A stretch of 64,000 bases of DNA, taken from positions 1 to 64,000 of the forward strand of contig NZ_JANZNQ010000006.1 of the NCBI RefSeq assembly GCF_027257955.1, given 5' to 3'. Each line of letters opens with the position of its first letter. Within the stretch, counting starts at the first letter, position 1. Positions 16,344 to 25,342 of the stretch are shown piece by piece. The notes under the pieces were generated by a model. The model saw only the letters and a program-made list of their open reading frames with translations, was not told the origin of the DNA and made no database searches. The stretch is from Zhongshania aquatica (GTDB taxonomy: Bacteria; Pseudomonadota; Gammaproteobacteria; Pseudomonadales; Spongiibacteraceae). Position numbers and translations under genes: made by a program.

Positions 16344-17675
16344 CTACTTCGGTAGTGATAATTCGACACATGCACCGCCTAGATCAGAGTCATTAAAGCG
16401 GATGCTGCCTTCGTAGCTATCGATAATGTCTCCAACTATCGCAAGACCGAGACCCTGGCCTTGACCATATTGATCACCACGTATTCCTCGCTTTAAGAGG
16501 CGCTCCCTGAATTCTTCGGATATCCCGGGGCCGTCATCATTGATGTAAATCTTAGATGTGCTGCTATTATTTTCACCACTAATTACTATTCTATGTTTAC
16601 AGGCTTTGCTGGCGTTATCGAGTAAATTACCGAAGAGCTCCATGGCATCCTGTTCATCAATTGCGACTACCTGTTGTTCGTCGAGCAATAGTTGAAATTG
16701 TAGTGATTTGTCGCGGTACACTTTTTCCAAGGTATTGCACAGTCTTTGTAATAGTGGATATAGCAGAATACGACCACTAAGGTTCTGTTTGCCGCTACTT
16801 ACTGCCCGTTTCAGTTGGTAGTTGATTATATTGTCCATGCGATCAATCTGTTCAATTACTGCCGCGTCTTTATTGTTGCTACCTTTGAGAATGGCGAGGG
16901 GTGTTTTTAAGCTGTGGGCGAGGTCGGCCAATGTATTTCGGTAGCGTTCACGCTGCTTTTTTTCTTTATCTAAAAGTTGGTTTAAATTTCGCGTTATTCC
17001 CTTTAATTCACGAGGATAATCGGGTTGGAGTTTGCTCGTATCACCACTTTCAAGGCGTTTTAAGTCTGTAGCTAAGTCACGTAATGGGCGGAGTCCCCAG
17101 TATAAAATTAGTGCTGTGACTAATAGGGAGATGGAGAGTACAAGGCCTAGCCAAAGCGTAAGCTGATTTTGGAATTTTTTGCGCTCGTTGATGACTGACG
17201 TCTGGCTTGAATACAGAGAAAAGATAAGCGGGATTTCGCGATCGTCTTCAGTCTCCCATACAGCGTGGTATTGAAATACAAAGAAAGGCTCTTTATAAAC
17301 TTGGATTTCGCTAAATAATTCTTGGCCGCCGCGGGGCGAATTTTCGGGCATAGGCAGCGGAATTGTCTCGCTAGATACTGACTGCCAAAGCGGTGTGCCA
17401 TTGCGAAGGCGAACCTGTGCGTAGAGACCAGATCTAAACTGCCAAAATCTCGGTTCTTTTAAACGGTCGCCCATATCGACCGATCCATTTTGCCATTCCA
17501 TTGCGCCGAGTAGACCAAAAAATTGCAGTCTTAGTTGGTCTTGCTCTGCACTGATTAAGCTCGTTGTATGCGCGCGATCGATCGCGATTCCTGTCGCAGC
17601 TAAAAGCAACGCCATCATGCTAAGGCTGGCTATAATAAGTCGCTTAGTGATTGACGTTGAACTATGCGTTCTCAT
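16344..17675 (-). CDS. PhoQ-like membrane sensor histidine kinase
   Basis: 443 residues from an ATG one base after the regulator stop (TGAAATG), which I prefer to a TTG 27 bases upstream. Two membrane helices, about 10-32 and 170-193, flank a periplasmic sensor of some 135 residues. A HAMP-like segment (LRPLRDLATDLKRLESGD) leads to the H-box DLAHSLKTPLA with the phosphorylated His near 254. Then come the N-box (ELFGNLLDNASKAC), DDGPGIS and the G2 box GQGQGLGLAIV. This order and the LAHSLKTPLA form are characteristic of PhoQ-type kinases that sense cations, cationic peptides or envelope conditions. It is transcribed with the response regulator. Confidence 0.9.
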   Translation of the reverse strand: MRTHSSTSITKRLIIASLSMMALLLAATGIAIDRAHTTSLISAEQDQLRLQFFGLLGAMEWQNGSVDMGDRLKEPRFWQFRSGLYAQVRLRNGTPLWQSVSSETIPLPMPENSPRGGQELFSEIQVYKEPFFVFQYHAVWETEDDREIPLIFSLYSSQTSVINERKKFQNQLTLWLGLVLSISLLVTALILYWGLRPLRDLATDLKRLESGDTSKLQPDYPRELKGITRNLNQLLDKEKKQRERYRNTLADLAHSLKTPLAILKGSNNKDAAVIEQIDRMDNIINYQLKRAVSSGKQNLSGRILLYPLLQRLCNTLEKVYRDKSLQFQLLLDEQQVVAIDEQDAMELFGNLLDNASKACKHRIVISGENNSSTSKIYINDDGPGISEEFRERLLKRGIRGDQYGQGQGLGLAIVGDIIDSYEGSIRFNDSDLGGACVELSLPK

Positions 17676-17676
17676 T

Positions 17677-18360
17677 TCAGTGCCGGGTTTCACTAAGCTC
17701 AAAACGGTAGCCTCGACCGCGAAGTGTCGAGATAGGTTTTAGTGAGTTTTCCGGATCGATTTTTTTGCGAAGGCGGGCAATAAATACTTCTATAACGTTG
17801 CTATCGCGATCGAAATCTTGATCGTAAAGGTGTTCGGTAAGATCCGTTTTCGAGACCACTTGTCCACTGCGCATGGCGAGGTACTCTAGGGCATTGTACT
17901 CGTACGCGGTCAGATCAACCGGGTTGCTATTAACTAATGCGCGTTTGGCGCCGGTGTCTATGGTGATACATCCAAATTGCAGTTGAGGGCTGGCGAAACC
18001 GGCGGAGCGTCTAATTAAAGCATTGGCACGCGCCATGACTTCTTCTATTTGAAAAGGTTTCGCCACGTAGTCGTCTGCTCCAGCTTCAAGGCCTTCGACT
18101 TTATCTTGCCAGCGGTCGCGGGCAGTGAGGATTAATACGGGAAACTTTCGACCTTCTTTGCGCCACTGTTTGATAACCTGAATGCCGTCGATACCTGGCA
18201 GTCCAAGGTCAACAATGGCTAAGTCGTAAGGGTTTTCTTGCCCCAGATAAAGCCCTTCTGGTCCGTCGGCGGCGGTGTCGCAGGCATAGCCAGCGCGCTC
18301 AAAATTGCTACGTAATTGCTCTAGCAACAGGCTTTCATCTTCGATTAGCAAAATACGCAT
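17677..18360 (-). CDS. PhoP/OmpR-family response regulator
   Basis: 227 residues from the ATG giving MRILLIEDESLLLEQL. A GTG twelve bases upstream is also in frame and overlaps the PepSY stop as TGAGTG. The receiver has the acidic pair at 7-8, Asp51 in AIVDLGLPG, Thr in LTARD and Lys in AKPF. The C-terminal winged helix ends with NVIEVFIARLRKKID and TLRGRGYRF, as in OmpR/PhoP regulators. It is coupled on both sides, to the PepSY protein before it and the kinase after it, which suggests that the PepSY and glycine-zipper proteins belong to the same envelope-stress circuit. Confidence 0.92.
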   Translation of the reverse strand: MRILLIEDESLLLEQLRSNFERAGYACDTAADGPEGLYLGQENPYDLAIVDLGLPGIDGIQVIKQWRKEGRKFPVLILTARDRWQDKVEGLEAGADDYVAKPFQIEEVMARANALIRRSAGFASPQLQFGCITIDTGAKRALVNSNPVDLTAYEYNALEYLAMRSGQVVSKTDLTEHLYDQDFDRDSNVIEVFIARLRKKIDPENSLKPISTLRGRGYRFELSETRH

Positions 18361-18372
18361 GGTAGATATCAC

Positions 18373-18693
18373 TCAATCGTTAATAATGACATTTTTTATT
18401 TTGCCGTTGTCTTGCAGTATGCGCACACTATAAGCGCTGCCATTACCGCTAGAGATTTTTTTTGCACCAACTGCTCTTCCACCATAGCGCTGCTCCGCGA
18501 TAGAAATCGCTTCATTGACACTCAATTTGCTTCGCGTGTCCAATCGCTGCTCAGGAGCGCGGCGCTCGGGCATATTAATTCTTCCACCGGTCAAATTACC
18601 TAGCGGGTTTGCATTACTATGTGCGGCACAGCTAGCCACTGCAGCCAACAGCAGTATTCGTAATGACAAACTAATTTGCGAAGTAAGTTTCAT
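18373..18693 (-). CDS. Small periplasmic PepSY-domain protein
   Basis: 106 residues from the ATG preceded by GGGAG; an in-frame upstream start adds five residues. A signal peptide or lipoprotein-like leader (LRILLLAAVASCAAHSNA) is followed by a proline/arginine-rich linker and one PepSY unit, KLSVNEAISIAEQRYGGRAVGAKKI ending in KNVIIND. PepSY domains often inhibit proteases or modulate sensors. Genes of this form sit directly upstream of PhoP/PhoQ-like pairs in many proteobacteria, and here the stop overlaps a possible regulator start. A role as a modulator or target of the sensor is plausible but unproven. Confidence 0.75.
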   Translation of the reverse strand: MKLTSQISLSLRILLLAAVASCAAHSNANPLGNLTGGRINMPERRAPEQRLDTRSKLSVNEAISIAEQRYGGRAVGAKKISSGNGSAYSVRILQDNGKIKNVIIND

Positions 18694-18714
18694 AGAACTC
18701 CCAAACAACCATTT

Positions 18715-19224
18715 TTAGCCACGGGGCGTGACATTTACTTCAATTTCAATCTCCCTGCCCGGATTATAAGGCAAGCGAGTGTGGTAAATCTCTCCCTGGT
18801 AGCGATAGCTTACATTATAGCCAACGACTTCATCTCGCCATTCTTGTCGATGTTGTACTTCACAGCGGTCTACGGTTTCGTAGTGTCCGGTGTTGCGCTG
18901 ACGGGAAATGTCTGCAGCGACAGTTGCACCGAGTACGGCGCCTACGACAGTGCCAACCCGTTTGTTACTTTTGTGGTGGCCTAGTTCATTGCCTAGGGCT
19001 CCACCAATAATGGCACCGAAAATTGGTGCGGAACTGCTACGTTGGTGAGTCACGGTTTCCTGCCAGCACTCTTCAACGGGATTACTATAAGAAACGCGTT
19101 CATAAATAGGCTGTACATTAGTGACCCGTGCAAATTGTGTACTGCTATAGCTATTGCCGCGATGGTCTGCCAATGCCGCACTGGAACAGGCGATAATCAG
19201 CGGGATAACTGCGTACTTGAACAT
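18715..19224 (-). CDS. Glycine-zipper 2TM envelope protein (17-kDa antigen/SlyB-like)
   Basis: 169 residues with a signal peptide ending AALA-DHRG. A glycine-zipper pair GAIIGGALGNELGHHKSNKR and VGTVVGAVLGATVAADISR lies at about 68-108, typical of the 2TM domain of SlyB, PcP and rickettsial 17-kDa antigens. A basic, tyrosine-rich C-terminal part (YNVSYRYQGEIYHTRLPYNPG) follows. No lipobox is present, so unlike SlyB it is probably not lipidated. CCGGAG lies eight bases before the ATG. SlyB itself is a PhoP target in enterics, so its place in front of PhoPQ-like genes is suggestive. Confidence 0.8.
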   Translation of the reverse strand: MFKYAVIPLIIACSSAALADHRGNSYSSTQFARVTNVQPIYERVSYSNPVEECWQETVTHQRSSSAPIFGAIIGGALGNELGHHKSNKRVGTVVGAVLGATVAADISRQRNTGHYETVDRCEVQHRQEWRDEVVGYNVSYRYQGEIYHTRLPYNPGREIEIEVNVTPRG

Positions 19225-19333
19225 AGCTTATACTCCGGTTCTATTGGTAGTATCTAGCATACGGCCACTTGTCTTAACTAAAGCTGAACGATATGTTGCT
19301 GACGTTAATTTTAATAAGAGTAAGGAGAAATTG

Positions 19334-19957
19334 GTGAAATTATATACCTATGCAGCGGCACCTAATCCTCGTCGTGTGGGATTATTGATGAAGTACAAGG
19401 GTATTGAGCTAGACACCCAAGAAATAGACCTTATGGCGAAGGAACAATTTTCACCGGCTTTTAGCGCAGTAAACCCCAGATTAACGCTACCTACACTGGT
19501 TCTCGACGATGGCACTACGTTGTCAGAAACTATTGCTATTTGCGTTTACTTAGACGAGCTATATCCAGATAAACCGGTGTTTGGCAAAACGAGTCTAGAG
19601 CGCGCGCAGATTATCGGATATTGCCACAGAATCTTTTTCGACGGTTTCACTGCTGTGGCTGAAGTACTCAGAAATAAAGGGGACGCGTTCAAAGATAGTC
19701 CCATTCCAGGGCCTTTGAAAATGCCACAAATCACCGAACTTGTGGAGCGTGGTAATTTACGTATTGGCGCATTCCACGAAGCCATGAATGCAGAGCTTGC
19801 CGGTAAACAGTTCTTGGTGGGTGATACAATGTCACAGGCTGATATCGACCTCTATGTCGTTCTTGGCTTTTGTGGTTGGGTTCGACGCGCAATTCCTGAA
19901 AGCTGCTCGATCCTTCAGGACTGGTTTAATAGCATGAAACTAGCACTTGGCGAGTAA
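19334..19957 (+). CDS. Glutathione S-transferase family protein
   Basis: 207 residues from a GTG at 19334 preceded by AAGGAG at six bases; the frame is open further upstream but overlaps the divergent glycine-zipper gene. The thioredoxin-like N-terminal domain starts KLYTYAAAPNPRRVGLLMKYKG and has NPRLTLPTLVLDDGTTLSETIAIC with the conserved Pro and the glutathione-binding Glu-Thr/Ser pair. The C-terminal helical domain contains FLVGDTMSQADIDLYV, the N-capping box of GSTs. It probably conjugates or reduces electrophiles in the cytoplasm; class and substrate are not clear. Confidence 0.85.
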   Translation: MKLYTYAAAPNPRRVGLLMKYKGIELDTQEIDLMAKEQFSPAFSAVNPRLTLPTLVLDDGTTLSETIAICVYLDELYPDKPVFGKTSLERAQIIGYCHRIFFDGFTAVAEVLRNKGDAFKDSPIPGPLKMPQITELVERGNLRIGAFHEAMNAELAGKQFLVGDTMSQADIDLYVVLGFCGWVRRAIPESCSILQDWFNSMKLALGE

Positions 19958-19970
19958 ATCTCGGTGAGCT

Positions 19971-20003
19971 AAAAGGGCAAAATCACTATGATTTTGCCCT
20001 TTT
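19971..20003. terminator. Bidirectional terminator
   Basis: A 14-bp perfect stem (19971-19984 with 19990-20003) has a 5-base loop and A/T runs on both ends. It serves the GST gene on the plus strand and the convergent His-rich gene on the minus strand. Confidence 0.92.
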
Positions 20004-20005
20004 AG

Positions 20006-20323
20006 TTAAATACCAAGAAAAACCTTCACTCGCGTATTAAACGCCGGTTTGTAATAGTGACCGCAGTAGCGGTTATGTTCATGACGAACATAGTATCGGT
20101 CATTGTGGCGATCATGGTAATAGCTGCTGTAATGTCCTGAGTAGTGGCGACCGTGGTCGTCCTTGTAGTATTTTCTATCGTGTTTTTTGTGGCCGTGTTT
20201 ATAGGCTTTACCGTGGCTTTGATAGCGGTTATCGAATTGTTTTTTGCCGTAGTGGTCCGCGTATGCTCCGCTAGTGGCGAGACCGAGACTGGCGAGTAGA
20301 ATTAAGGTTTTTGTAAATTTCAT
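20006..20323 (-). CDS. Small secreted His/Tyr-rich protein
   Basis: 105 residues from the ATG preceded by AAGGAG; an upstream in-frame start would add 31 residues and hide the signal peptide. The leader MKFTKTLILLASLGLATSGA ends at AYA-D. The mature part is dominated by His, Tyr, Lys, Asp and Arg (for example HGHKKHDRKYYKDDHGRHY) with one Cys, suggesting divalent-metal binding or a structural envelope role. No family is recognised with confidence; low-complexity proteins of this sort are common. It ends at a shared terminator. Confidence 0.65.
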   Translation of the reverse strand: MKFTKTLILLASLGLATSGAYADHYGKKQFDNRYQSHGKAYKHGHKKHDRKYYKDDHGRHYSGHYSSYYHDRHNDRYYVRHEHNRYCGHYYKPAFNTRVKVFLGI

Positions 20324-20457
20324 GGTGATGCTCCTTGTGTTGAATACGGTGCAATCATCGCATTGCTTGGCTGAACGACTCCTGAACGCCAGAGTATTTG
20401 TAAATATTGCGTCCATACATAATAATAGCGATACTATAAAAACAGGGTGCGTACGAC

Positions 20458-22497
20458 ATGAGTGATAGTTTCTTCAATCACCGGGTTTCGATATTTCTAT
20501 TTCTTTTTTGCTTCCTTGATTGTGCCAATGCTAAAGCCGATGAGGCGCTTGACATCAATATCGCTGGTCCGAGTTCTGCGCCTATGGACTCCCGCGAGCC
20601 CTGCCATAGCCACACGGCTAAACGGCAGGTTTTTTGGGGTGACACCCACGTGCACACTAAATACTCCTTAGATGCCAGCACACAGGGTACGCGTACCTCG
20701 CCCGCAGATGCCTACCGTTTTGCTCAGGGAGCGAAAATTGGAGTCCAGCCTTGGACTGCTGATGGCAAACCACTGCGTCATTTGCGTTTAGATCGGCCCT
20801 TGGATTTTGCCGTTGTGACTGATCACGCAGAGTTATTTGGCGAAGTGGAAATATGCCAAACCCCGTCTATGTCGGGCTACGATAGTTGGCAGTGTAAAAT
20901 CTACCGAAATATCCCCCGTGCCGCGTTTTTCTTGTTTAATACTCAGTCTTCTCGCGCTAAGCGCTTAGGTATGTGTGGTGATGATGGCGAGCTTTGCCGG
21001 GCTGCTGGGCTGCGTCCTTGGCAAGAAATTCAACAGGCGGCGGAGGCGGCTTATGATCGCTCTGGGGGCTGCGAATTTACCAGTTTTGTAGCCTATGAAT
21101 GGACCGGAGCATCCGCTAATTTAGCCAACTTACATCGCAATATAATATTTAAAAATAAACAGGTTCCCGCCTTGCCGCTGAGTTTTGTCGACACACCGTC
21201 TGCACCCTTGCTGTGGGATGCGCTTGATCGTGATTGTGTCAATGCGGGAACGGGATGCGAGGTGTTGGTAATACCCCATAACTCGAATCTTAGTGATGGT
21301 TATATGTTCAGTTTAGCTCGCGATGATGGAACATTAATTACGACAGAAGATGCTAAGCAGCGCGCTCGCTTAGAGCGATTAGTTGAGGTAATGCAGCACA
21401 AAGGTAGTTCAGAATGCTTCTACGACCCGCTAAACAGCGCTGATGAATTATGCGGTTTTGAACAATTACCTTACAGTAGCTTTACCGATAAATTTGCCGG
21501 CAAAATTTTGCCTTTTATGAGTAAGCCAGCGGGAAAAGATGCAGGATTTATTCGTGATGTGTTGCGTGATGGAATGGAACAGAAACAAAAGTTAGGCGTA
21601 AATCCATTCAAACTGGGGTTTATTGCTAGTTCAGATACACATATAGGTGCAGCAGGTGCCGTAGCTGAAAAAGGCTTTTTAGGGCACGGTGGTGCGGGCG
21701 TGCCGGTTGGCGATGAAGTGCCGGAAGGTCTGCCAGATGATTTGGAATTTAATCCCGGCGGTTTAGCGGCGGTGTGGGCGGAAGAAAATAGTCGCGACTC
21801 ATTGTTTGACGCGATGCAGCGCAGAGAAACCTATGGGACTAGTGGTCCCCGCATAATACTCCGTTTCTTTGGTGGAGATGATTCTTTGCCTAATGATATA
21901 TGCGAGCGGCAAGATTACGTTGCGCAGGGCTATGAGCATGGCGTGCCAATGGGAAGTGATTTAAATCTATCGGCTGTTGCAACATCTCCAGTGTTTACCG
22001 TTTTCGCAAAAATGGATGGTGGCAGTACAGCGCACCCAGGTATGCCTCTCCAGCGAATTCAAATCATCAAGGGGAGCGTAGATGAAGACGGCAATCGCAA
22101 TGAGCGCGTGATTGATATTGCGGGTGACGCGGGTAATGGAGCCGGTGTTGATATACAGACCTGCGAGACTTATGGTCCTGGGCAGGCGCAGTTATGTGGA
22201 CGTTGGCAGGATCCGCAATTTAATCCTGCAGAGCATGCTTACTACTATGCGCGTGTTTTGGAAAATCCGAGTTGTCGCTGGAGCCAACAGATCTGTGTAG
22301 CGGCAAAGATCGATTGCGACAAGCCTGACACAATTAAAAAGGGGTATGAACAGTGTTGCTCAGCTGAGCATCGCCCAGTCATTCAGGAGCGGGCGTGGTC
22401 GTCGCCCATTTGGTACTCGCCGACGCGCGAAACCGCCTTTGAAACGAATGGAGTCGGGCTTGACGCGGCTCGCACAGGGAAAGAATCAACCCTGTGA
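20458..22497 (+). CDS. DUF3604 family exported protein (PHP-like)
   Basis: 679 residues with an N-terminal signal (IFLFLFCFLDCANAKA, about residues 12-27). The opening FWGDTHVHTKYSLDA, DFAVVTDHAE, VIPHNSN and IASSDTHIG motifs supply histidines and aspartates in the order seen in DUF3604 (PF12228) and PHP-type phosphoesterases. Several cysteine pairs in the C-terminal part suggest a periplasmic, disulfide-bonded enzyme. The substrate is not known. The gene overlaps the next by four bases (GTGA) and forms a three-gene unit with a parvulin-type isomerase and a HupE/UreJ-like membrane protein, an arrangement I recall from other marine proteobacteria. Confidence 0.82.
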   Translation: MSDSFFNHRVSIFLFLFCFLDCANAKADEALDINIAGPSSAPMDSREPCHSHTAKRQVFWGDTHVHTKYSLDASTQGTRTSPADAYRFAQGAKIGVQPWTADGKPLRHLRLDRPLDFAVVTDHAELFGEVEICQTPSMSGYDSWQCKIYRNIPRAAFFLFNTQSSRAKRLGMCGDDGELCRAAGLRPWQEIQQAAEAAYDRSGGCEFTSFVAYEWTGASANLANLHRNIIFKNKQVPALPLSFVDTPSAPLLWDALDRDCVNAGTGCEVLVIPHNSNLSDGYMFSLARDDGTLITTEDAKQRARLERLVEVMQHKGSSECFYDPLNSADELCGFEQLPYSSFTDKFAGKILPFMSKPAGKDAGFIRDVLRDGMEQKQKLGVNPFKLGFIASSDTHIGAAGAVAEKGFLGHGGAGVPVGDEVPEGLPDDLEFNPGGLAAVWAEENSRDSLFDAMQRRETYGTSGPRIILRFFGGDDSLPNDICERQDYVAQGYEHGVPMGSDLNLSAVATSPVFTVFAKMDGGSTAHPGMPLQRIQIIKGSVDEDGNRNERVIDIAGDAGNGAGVDIQTCETYGPGQAQLCGRWQDPQFNPAEHAYYYARVLENPSCRWSQQICVAAKIDCDKPDTIKKGYEQCCSAEHRPVIQERAWSSPIWYSPTRETAFETNGVGLDAARTGKESTL

Positions 22498-23444
22498 AGC
22501 GCTTCGTTTCCTCACGACTTTTACATTTTTTTAGTATTGGTCTCGTCATTTATTTTCTGATTAATGCCTACAGTCGTCAGCAGCAGCGCTATGTTTTGTG
22601 TCTGACGGACTCAAAGCTCAATGTTTTAGCCGAGGATTGGGCGAAAAATACGGGCAGGGCAGTGCGGCCAGATGAACTCGCGCATTTAGCGGATGCTGCC
22701 TTGGACGAACAAATTTTGGTTAAAGAGGCGATGCTGCAGGGCTTACATAAATCGGATCCTGTCATTCTTCAACGCTTATTGCGGGACGCTGATTTCCTTG
22801 GTGTCGAAGGTAATGCTAAAGACAAAATTGAAGCTGTGTTGTCCTTGGATATAGCGGCGAGCGATGAGGTTGTTCGTCGGCGTTTGATTCAAGTTTTACA
22901 ATATAATGTATGGAGTTCAGAGAAGGATAACCCGCCAACAGACGCTGATTTAAAGACAATATACTCCCAGCATAAAGAGCTTGGGGTTATTCCTCGGCGT
23001 ATTAGCTTTGAACATGTGTATTTCAATACTCAAGATAATAAGCCGAGCGCCGGTGATGTCATTGTCGATGATGCGAACGCGAGAGCGGCACGCCGCGTAC
23101 AACTGGGCGTTGAAAGCGTTGATCAAGGTGATGTCTTTTTAAGTGGCAATGAGTTTTTCAATATGACTCCCCTTGCGATAACGTCAATATTTGGCGAAGA
23201 ATTTAGTCAATCCCTGAGCGACGGTGATCTACCCCTTGGGAAATGGTCCGGGCCACTAGAATCCCAATTTGGCTCGCACGCGGTACGTATACTCTCTCGC
23301 GAAGACGCGTATCGACTTTCTTTTTTAAGTTTGCGTTCGGAGCTTGAAGATATTTGGCAAGAGGAAACTAAAGCAAAACGTTGGGAGCAGTATGTACAAC
23401 AATTGCGTGGCCGCTATCGAGAGGTGTGTCATGCGAATAAGTAG
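22494..23444 (+). CDS. Membrane-anchored parvulin-type peptidyl-prolyl isomerase
   Basis: 316 residues from a GTG inside the stop of the DUF3604 gene. One membrane helix (about 8-23) anchors a periplasmic part. Residues about 45-160 are SurA-like helical (DEQILVKEAMLQGLHKSDPVILQRLL), and the C-terminal half holds a diverged PpiC domain (VFLSGNEFFNMTPLAITSIFGEEFSQSL ... GKWSGPLESQFGSHAVRI). Canonical parvulin active-site residues are only partly visible, so it may act mainly as a chaperone for its neighbours. The HupE/UreJ-like gene starts 14 bases before its stop. Confidence 0.72.
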   Translation: MKRFVSSRLLHFFSIGLVIYFLINAYSRQQQRYVLCLTDSKLNVLAEDWAKNTGRAVRPDELAHLADAALDEQILVKEAMLQGLHKSDPVILQRLLRDADFLGVEGNAKDKIEAVLSLDIAASDEVVRRRLIQVLQYNVWSSEKDNPPTDADLKTIYSQHKELGVIPRRISFEHVYFNTQDNKPSAGDVIVDDANARAARRVQLGVESVDQGDVFLSGNEFFNMTPLAITSIFGEEFSQSLSDGDLPLGKWSGPLESQFGSHAVRILSREDAYRLSFLSLRSELEDIWQEETKAKRWEQYVQQLRGRYREVCHANK

Positions 23445-24456
23445 TGTTTTTCTGCTATGTCTCTGTATTTGCAGTAGTGTGAGCGCCCATAAGCTCGCGC
23501 CATCTTTACTAGAACTTACTGAATTGCCGGGCGGCGTCATTGGGCTTATGTGGCGAACACCGCTTGTGGCGTCGAAGCCTCCTGACGTTGTCTTACCGGC
23601 ATCGTGTGAAACGATGGGAAGCCTTGATAAATCTATTAATGCCACTGCGGCGGAACAGCGCTATTCACTGCTGTGTTCAAAATCAACATCAGATTTAGAG
23701 TTCGCATTAAGTGGCTTGTCAGCATCGCGCTCAGCCGCTTTAGTGAGATGGTATGGTCTTGATGGCGAAGAGCAGCAACAGTTATTAGCTGCTGACGAGG
23801 ATACATTCTCACCACAAAACCGAGATGGCAGAGGATTGCCAATCCTGCAGTTTACGGGGCTTGGTGTTAAGCATATTTTAATTGGTGCTGATCACCTTTT
23901 ATTTGTTCTTGGTTTACTACTGGTGGCGAAAAATCGTTACCGCCTATTTGTTTGGATTAGCGCTTTTACCGTTGGGCATAGCGTGACTCTGCTGTTGGTG
24001 AGCATTGGTGTTATTCCGCGCTGGCCAGCGCTGACTGAGTGGCTTATCGCGGCGAGCGTATTGATTATGGCGCTATGGGCTGAAAGGAATAACGATAAAT
24101 ATAGCGGTAAGCTAAGCAGTAAACGATTTACTCTGCTTATTGGTGTTTTCGGATTATTACATGGTTTAGGTTTTGCCTCGGTACTTGAGGAGCTTAGTGT
24201 GCCGTCGGGCGAGATGTTGCCTGCGCTTCTGGGCTTTAATATTGGAATTGAGTTAGGTCAGATACTTTTTATAACGGTAGTGCTTTGTGCGGTTATACTC
24301 GCAAATCGCCTACTGCAGATGTGGCCACACGCCCAACTACGCTGCGCAGTGCTAGCGAGATTGGTGGCAGTGTATTTGATGGGTTCGATTGCGAGTTTCT
24401 GGATGATAGATCGTGGCCTTATTTTACTAGAGGCCACGTTTCTAGGTGTGTACTGA
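23431..24456 (+). CDS. HupE/UreJ_2 family membrane protein
   Basis: 341 residues from the ATG at 23431 with GAGAGG upstream; the open frame extends further but is non-coding there. A signal sequence (ISSVFLLCLCICSSVSAHKL) precedes an extracytoplasmic domain of about 120 residues. Some six or seven membrane helices then follow, with the family signature GVKHILIGADHLLFVLGLLL, FTVGHSVTL and LHGLGFAS, whose histidines may bind Ni or another metal. HupE and UreJ relatives are Ni permeases; this long version with an N-terminal domain is a distinct group of unknown substrate. Overlap with the isomerase implies co-translation. Confidence 0.82.
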   Translation: MRISSVFLLCLCICSSVSAHKLAPSLLELTELPGGVIGLMWRTPLVASKPPDVVLPASCETMGSLDKSINATAAEQRYSLLCSKSTSDLEFALSGLSASRSAALVRWYGLDGEEQQQLLAADEDTFSPQNRDGRGLPILQFTGLGVKHILIGADHLLFVLGLLLVAKNRYRLFVWISAFTVGHSVTLLLVSIGVIPRWPALTEWLIAASVLIMALWAERNNDKYSGKLSSKRFTLLIGVFGLLHGLGFASVLEELSVPSGEMLPALLGFNIGIELGQILFITVVLCAVILANRLLQMWPHAQLRCAVLARLVAVYLMGSIASFWMIDRGLILLEATFLGVY

Positions 24457-24460
24457 TTAT

Positions 24461-25291
24461 TTATTCAGTTTGTGGCTCTGGTAAGTCGGTGTCTACTGCA
24501 GTTTTAGTTTTTTCTGGTTCTTTTCCAGGATAGTGCTTCATTGTGATTAAAGGGTGAAACGCGATTTCAATGCCTTCTTCAATATTATTGCTACGACTGA
24601 GTATTTTTTTCCGCCTAACAAAGCCCTTGTCGGATTTTCGGGTATCAATACCATGTAAGGTGTCGATACCGCCTCGGCTAGAGAACAGCGGTTTGCCCTG
24701 AGTGGTATAAATTGTGACGACGAGAGACGCACCCTTAATAATCTGTGTCCAATTGAAGTCAGTTGGTACGCTTGATGTAGCTCCCTCTGTGGCGGGCTCC
24801 CTCGTTACGCCATACCAGCGCGCATAGTGTTTCATGCCTGGGCTATGTTGCACGTCGTGCTCGATCAGATCGGTAAACACAACCCCATCGATGTCTTTCT
24901 GAGCACTTAAGCTTTCTAGGGTTGCAGCCATCACCTTTTGCCAACCCTCTGAATCAACTTTACCTGTAGTAGGGTCATAGAAGTTGCCGTAGGTTAGTAA
25001 AGCTTGTTGCCAAGCATTATTAAATAGGTGGTTTGGCGCGATACTTATACCATTTGATTTTAAATAGTCTTCTACTAGACCGTCTACCTTGTCAACACTA
25101 TCGCGCAACACAGAGCGGGTCGGGGCACCACTAACATTGACAGTGGCTATAATGACTTTCTTTATTGGTTTTTGTTTGATGTCTTCGCGACTGATAAAAT
25201 AGTCATATGTTGTCGGATTGTAGTCTGTTGAACTACAGCCGGTCGTCACTACAGCGCCGATTAGCGCCAAGATAAGTAGATAAAGTCGCAC
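24461..25291 (-). CDS. Uncharacterised lipoprotein
   Basis: 276 residues from a GTG preceded by AAGGGG; an upstream frame adds 14 unlikely residues. The leader RLYLLILALIGAVVTTGCSS has a clear lipobox. The mature protein has alternating strands and helices (KKVIIATVNVSG, VDGLVEDYLKSNGI, DGVVFTDLIEHDV, GASLVVTIYTTQGKPLFSSRGGID) reminiscent of lipoproteins that make a GNA1162- or TolB-N-like fold, but no family is identified. It is convergent with the HupE/UreJ-like gene four bases away and divergent from the YbfF-like hydrolase. Confidence 0.65.
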   Translation of the reverse strand: MRLYLLILALIGAVVTTGCSSTDYNPTTYDYFISREDIKQKPIKKVIIATVNVSGAPTRSVLRDSVDKVDGLVEDYLKSNGISIAPNHLFNNAWQQALLTYGNFYDPTTGKVDSEGWQKVMAATLESLSAQKDIDGVVFTDLIEHDVQHSPGMKHYARWYGVTREPATEGATSSVPTDFNWTQIIKGASLVVTIYTTQGKPLFSSRGGIDTLHGIDTRKSDKGFVRRKKILSRSNNIEEGIEIAFHPLITMKHYPGKEPEKTKTAVDTDLPEPQTE

Positions 25292-25342
25292 AATAACCCC
25301 TTTTTTATATAAAAAGCCTGTGCATTCTAGCAACGGCTATAG

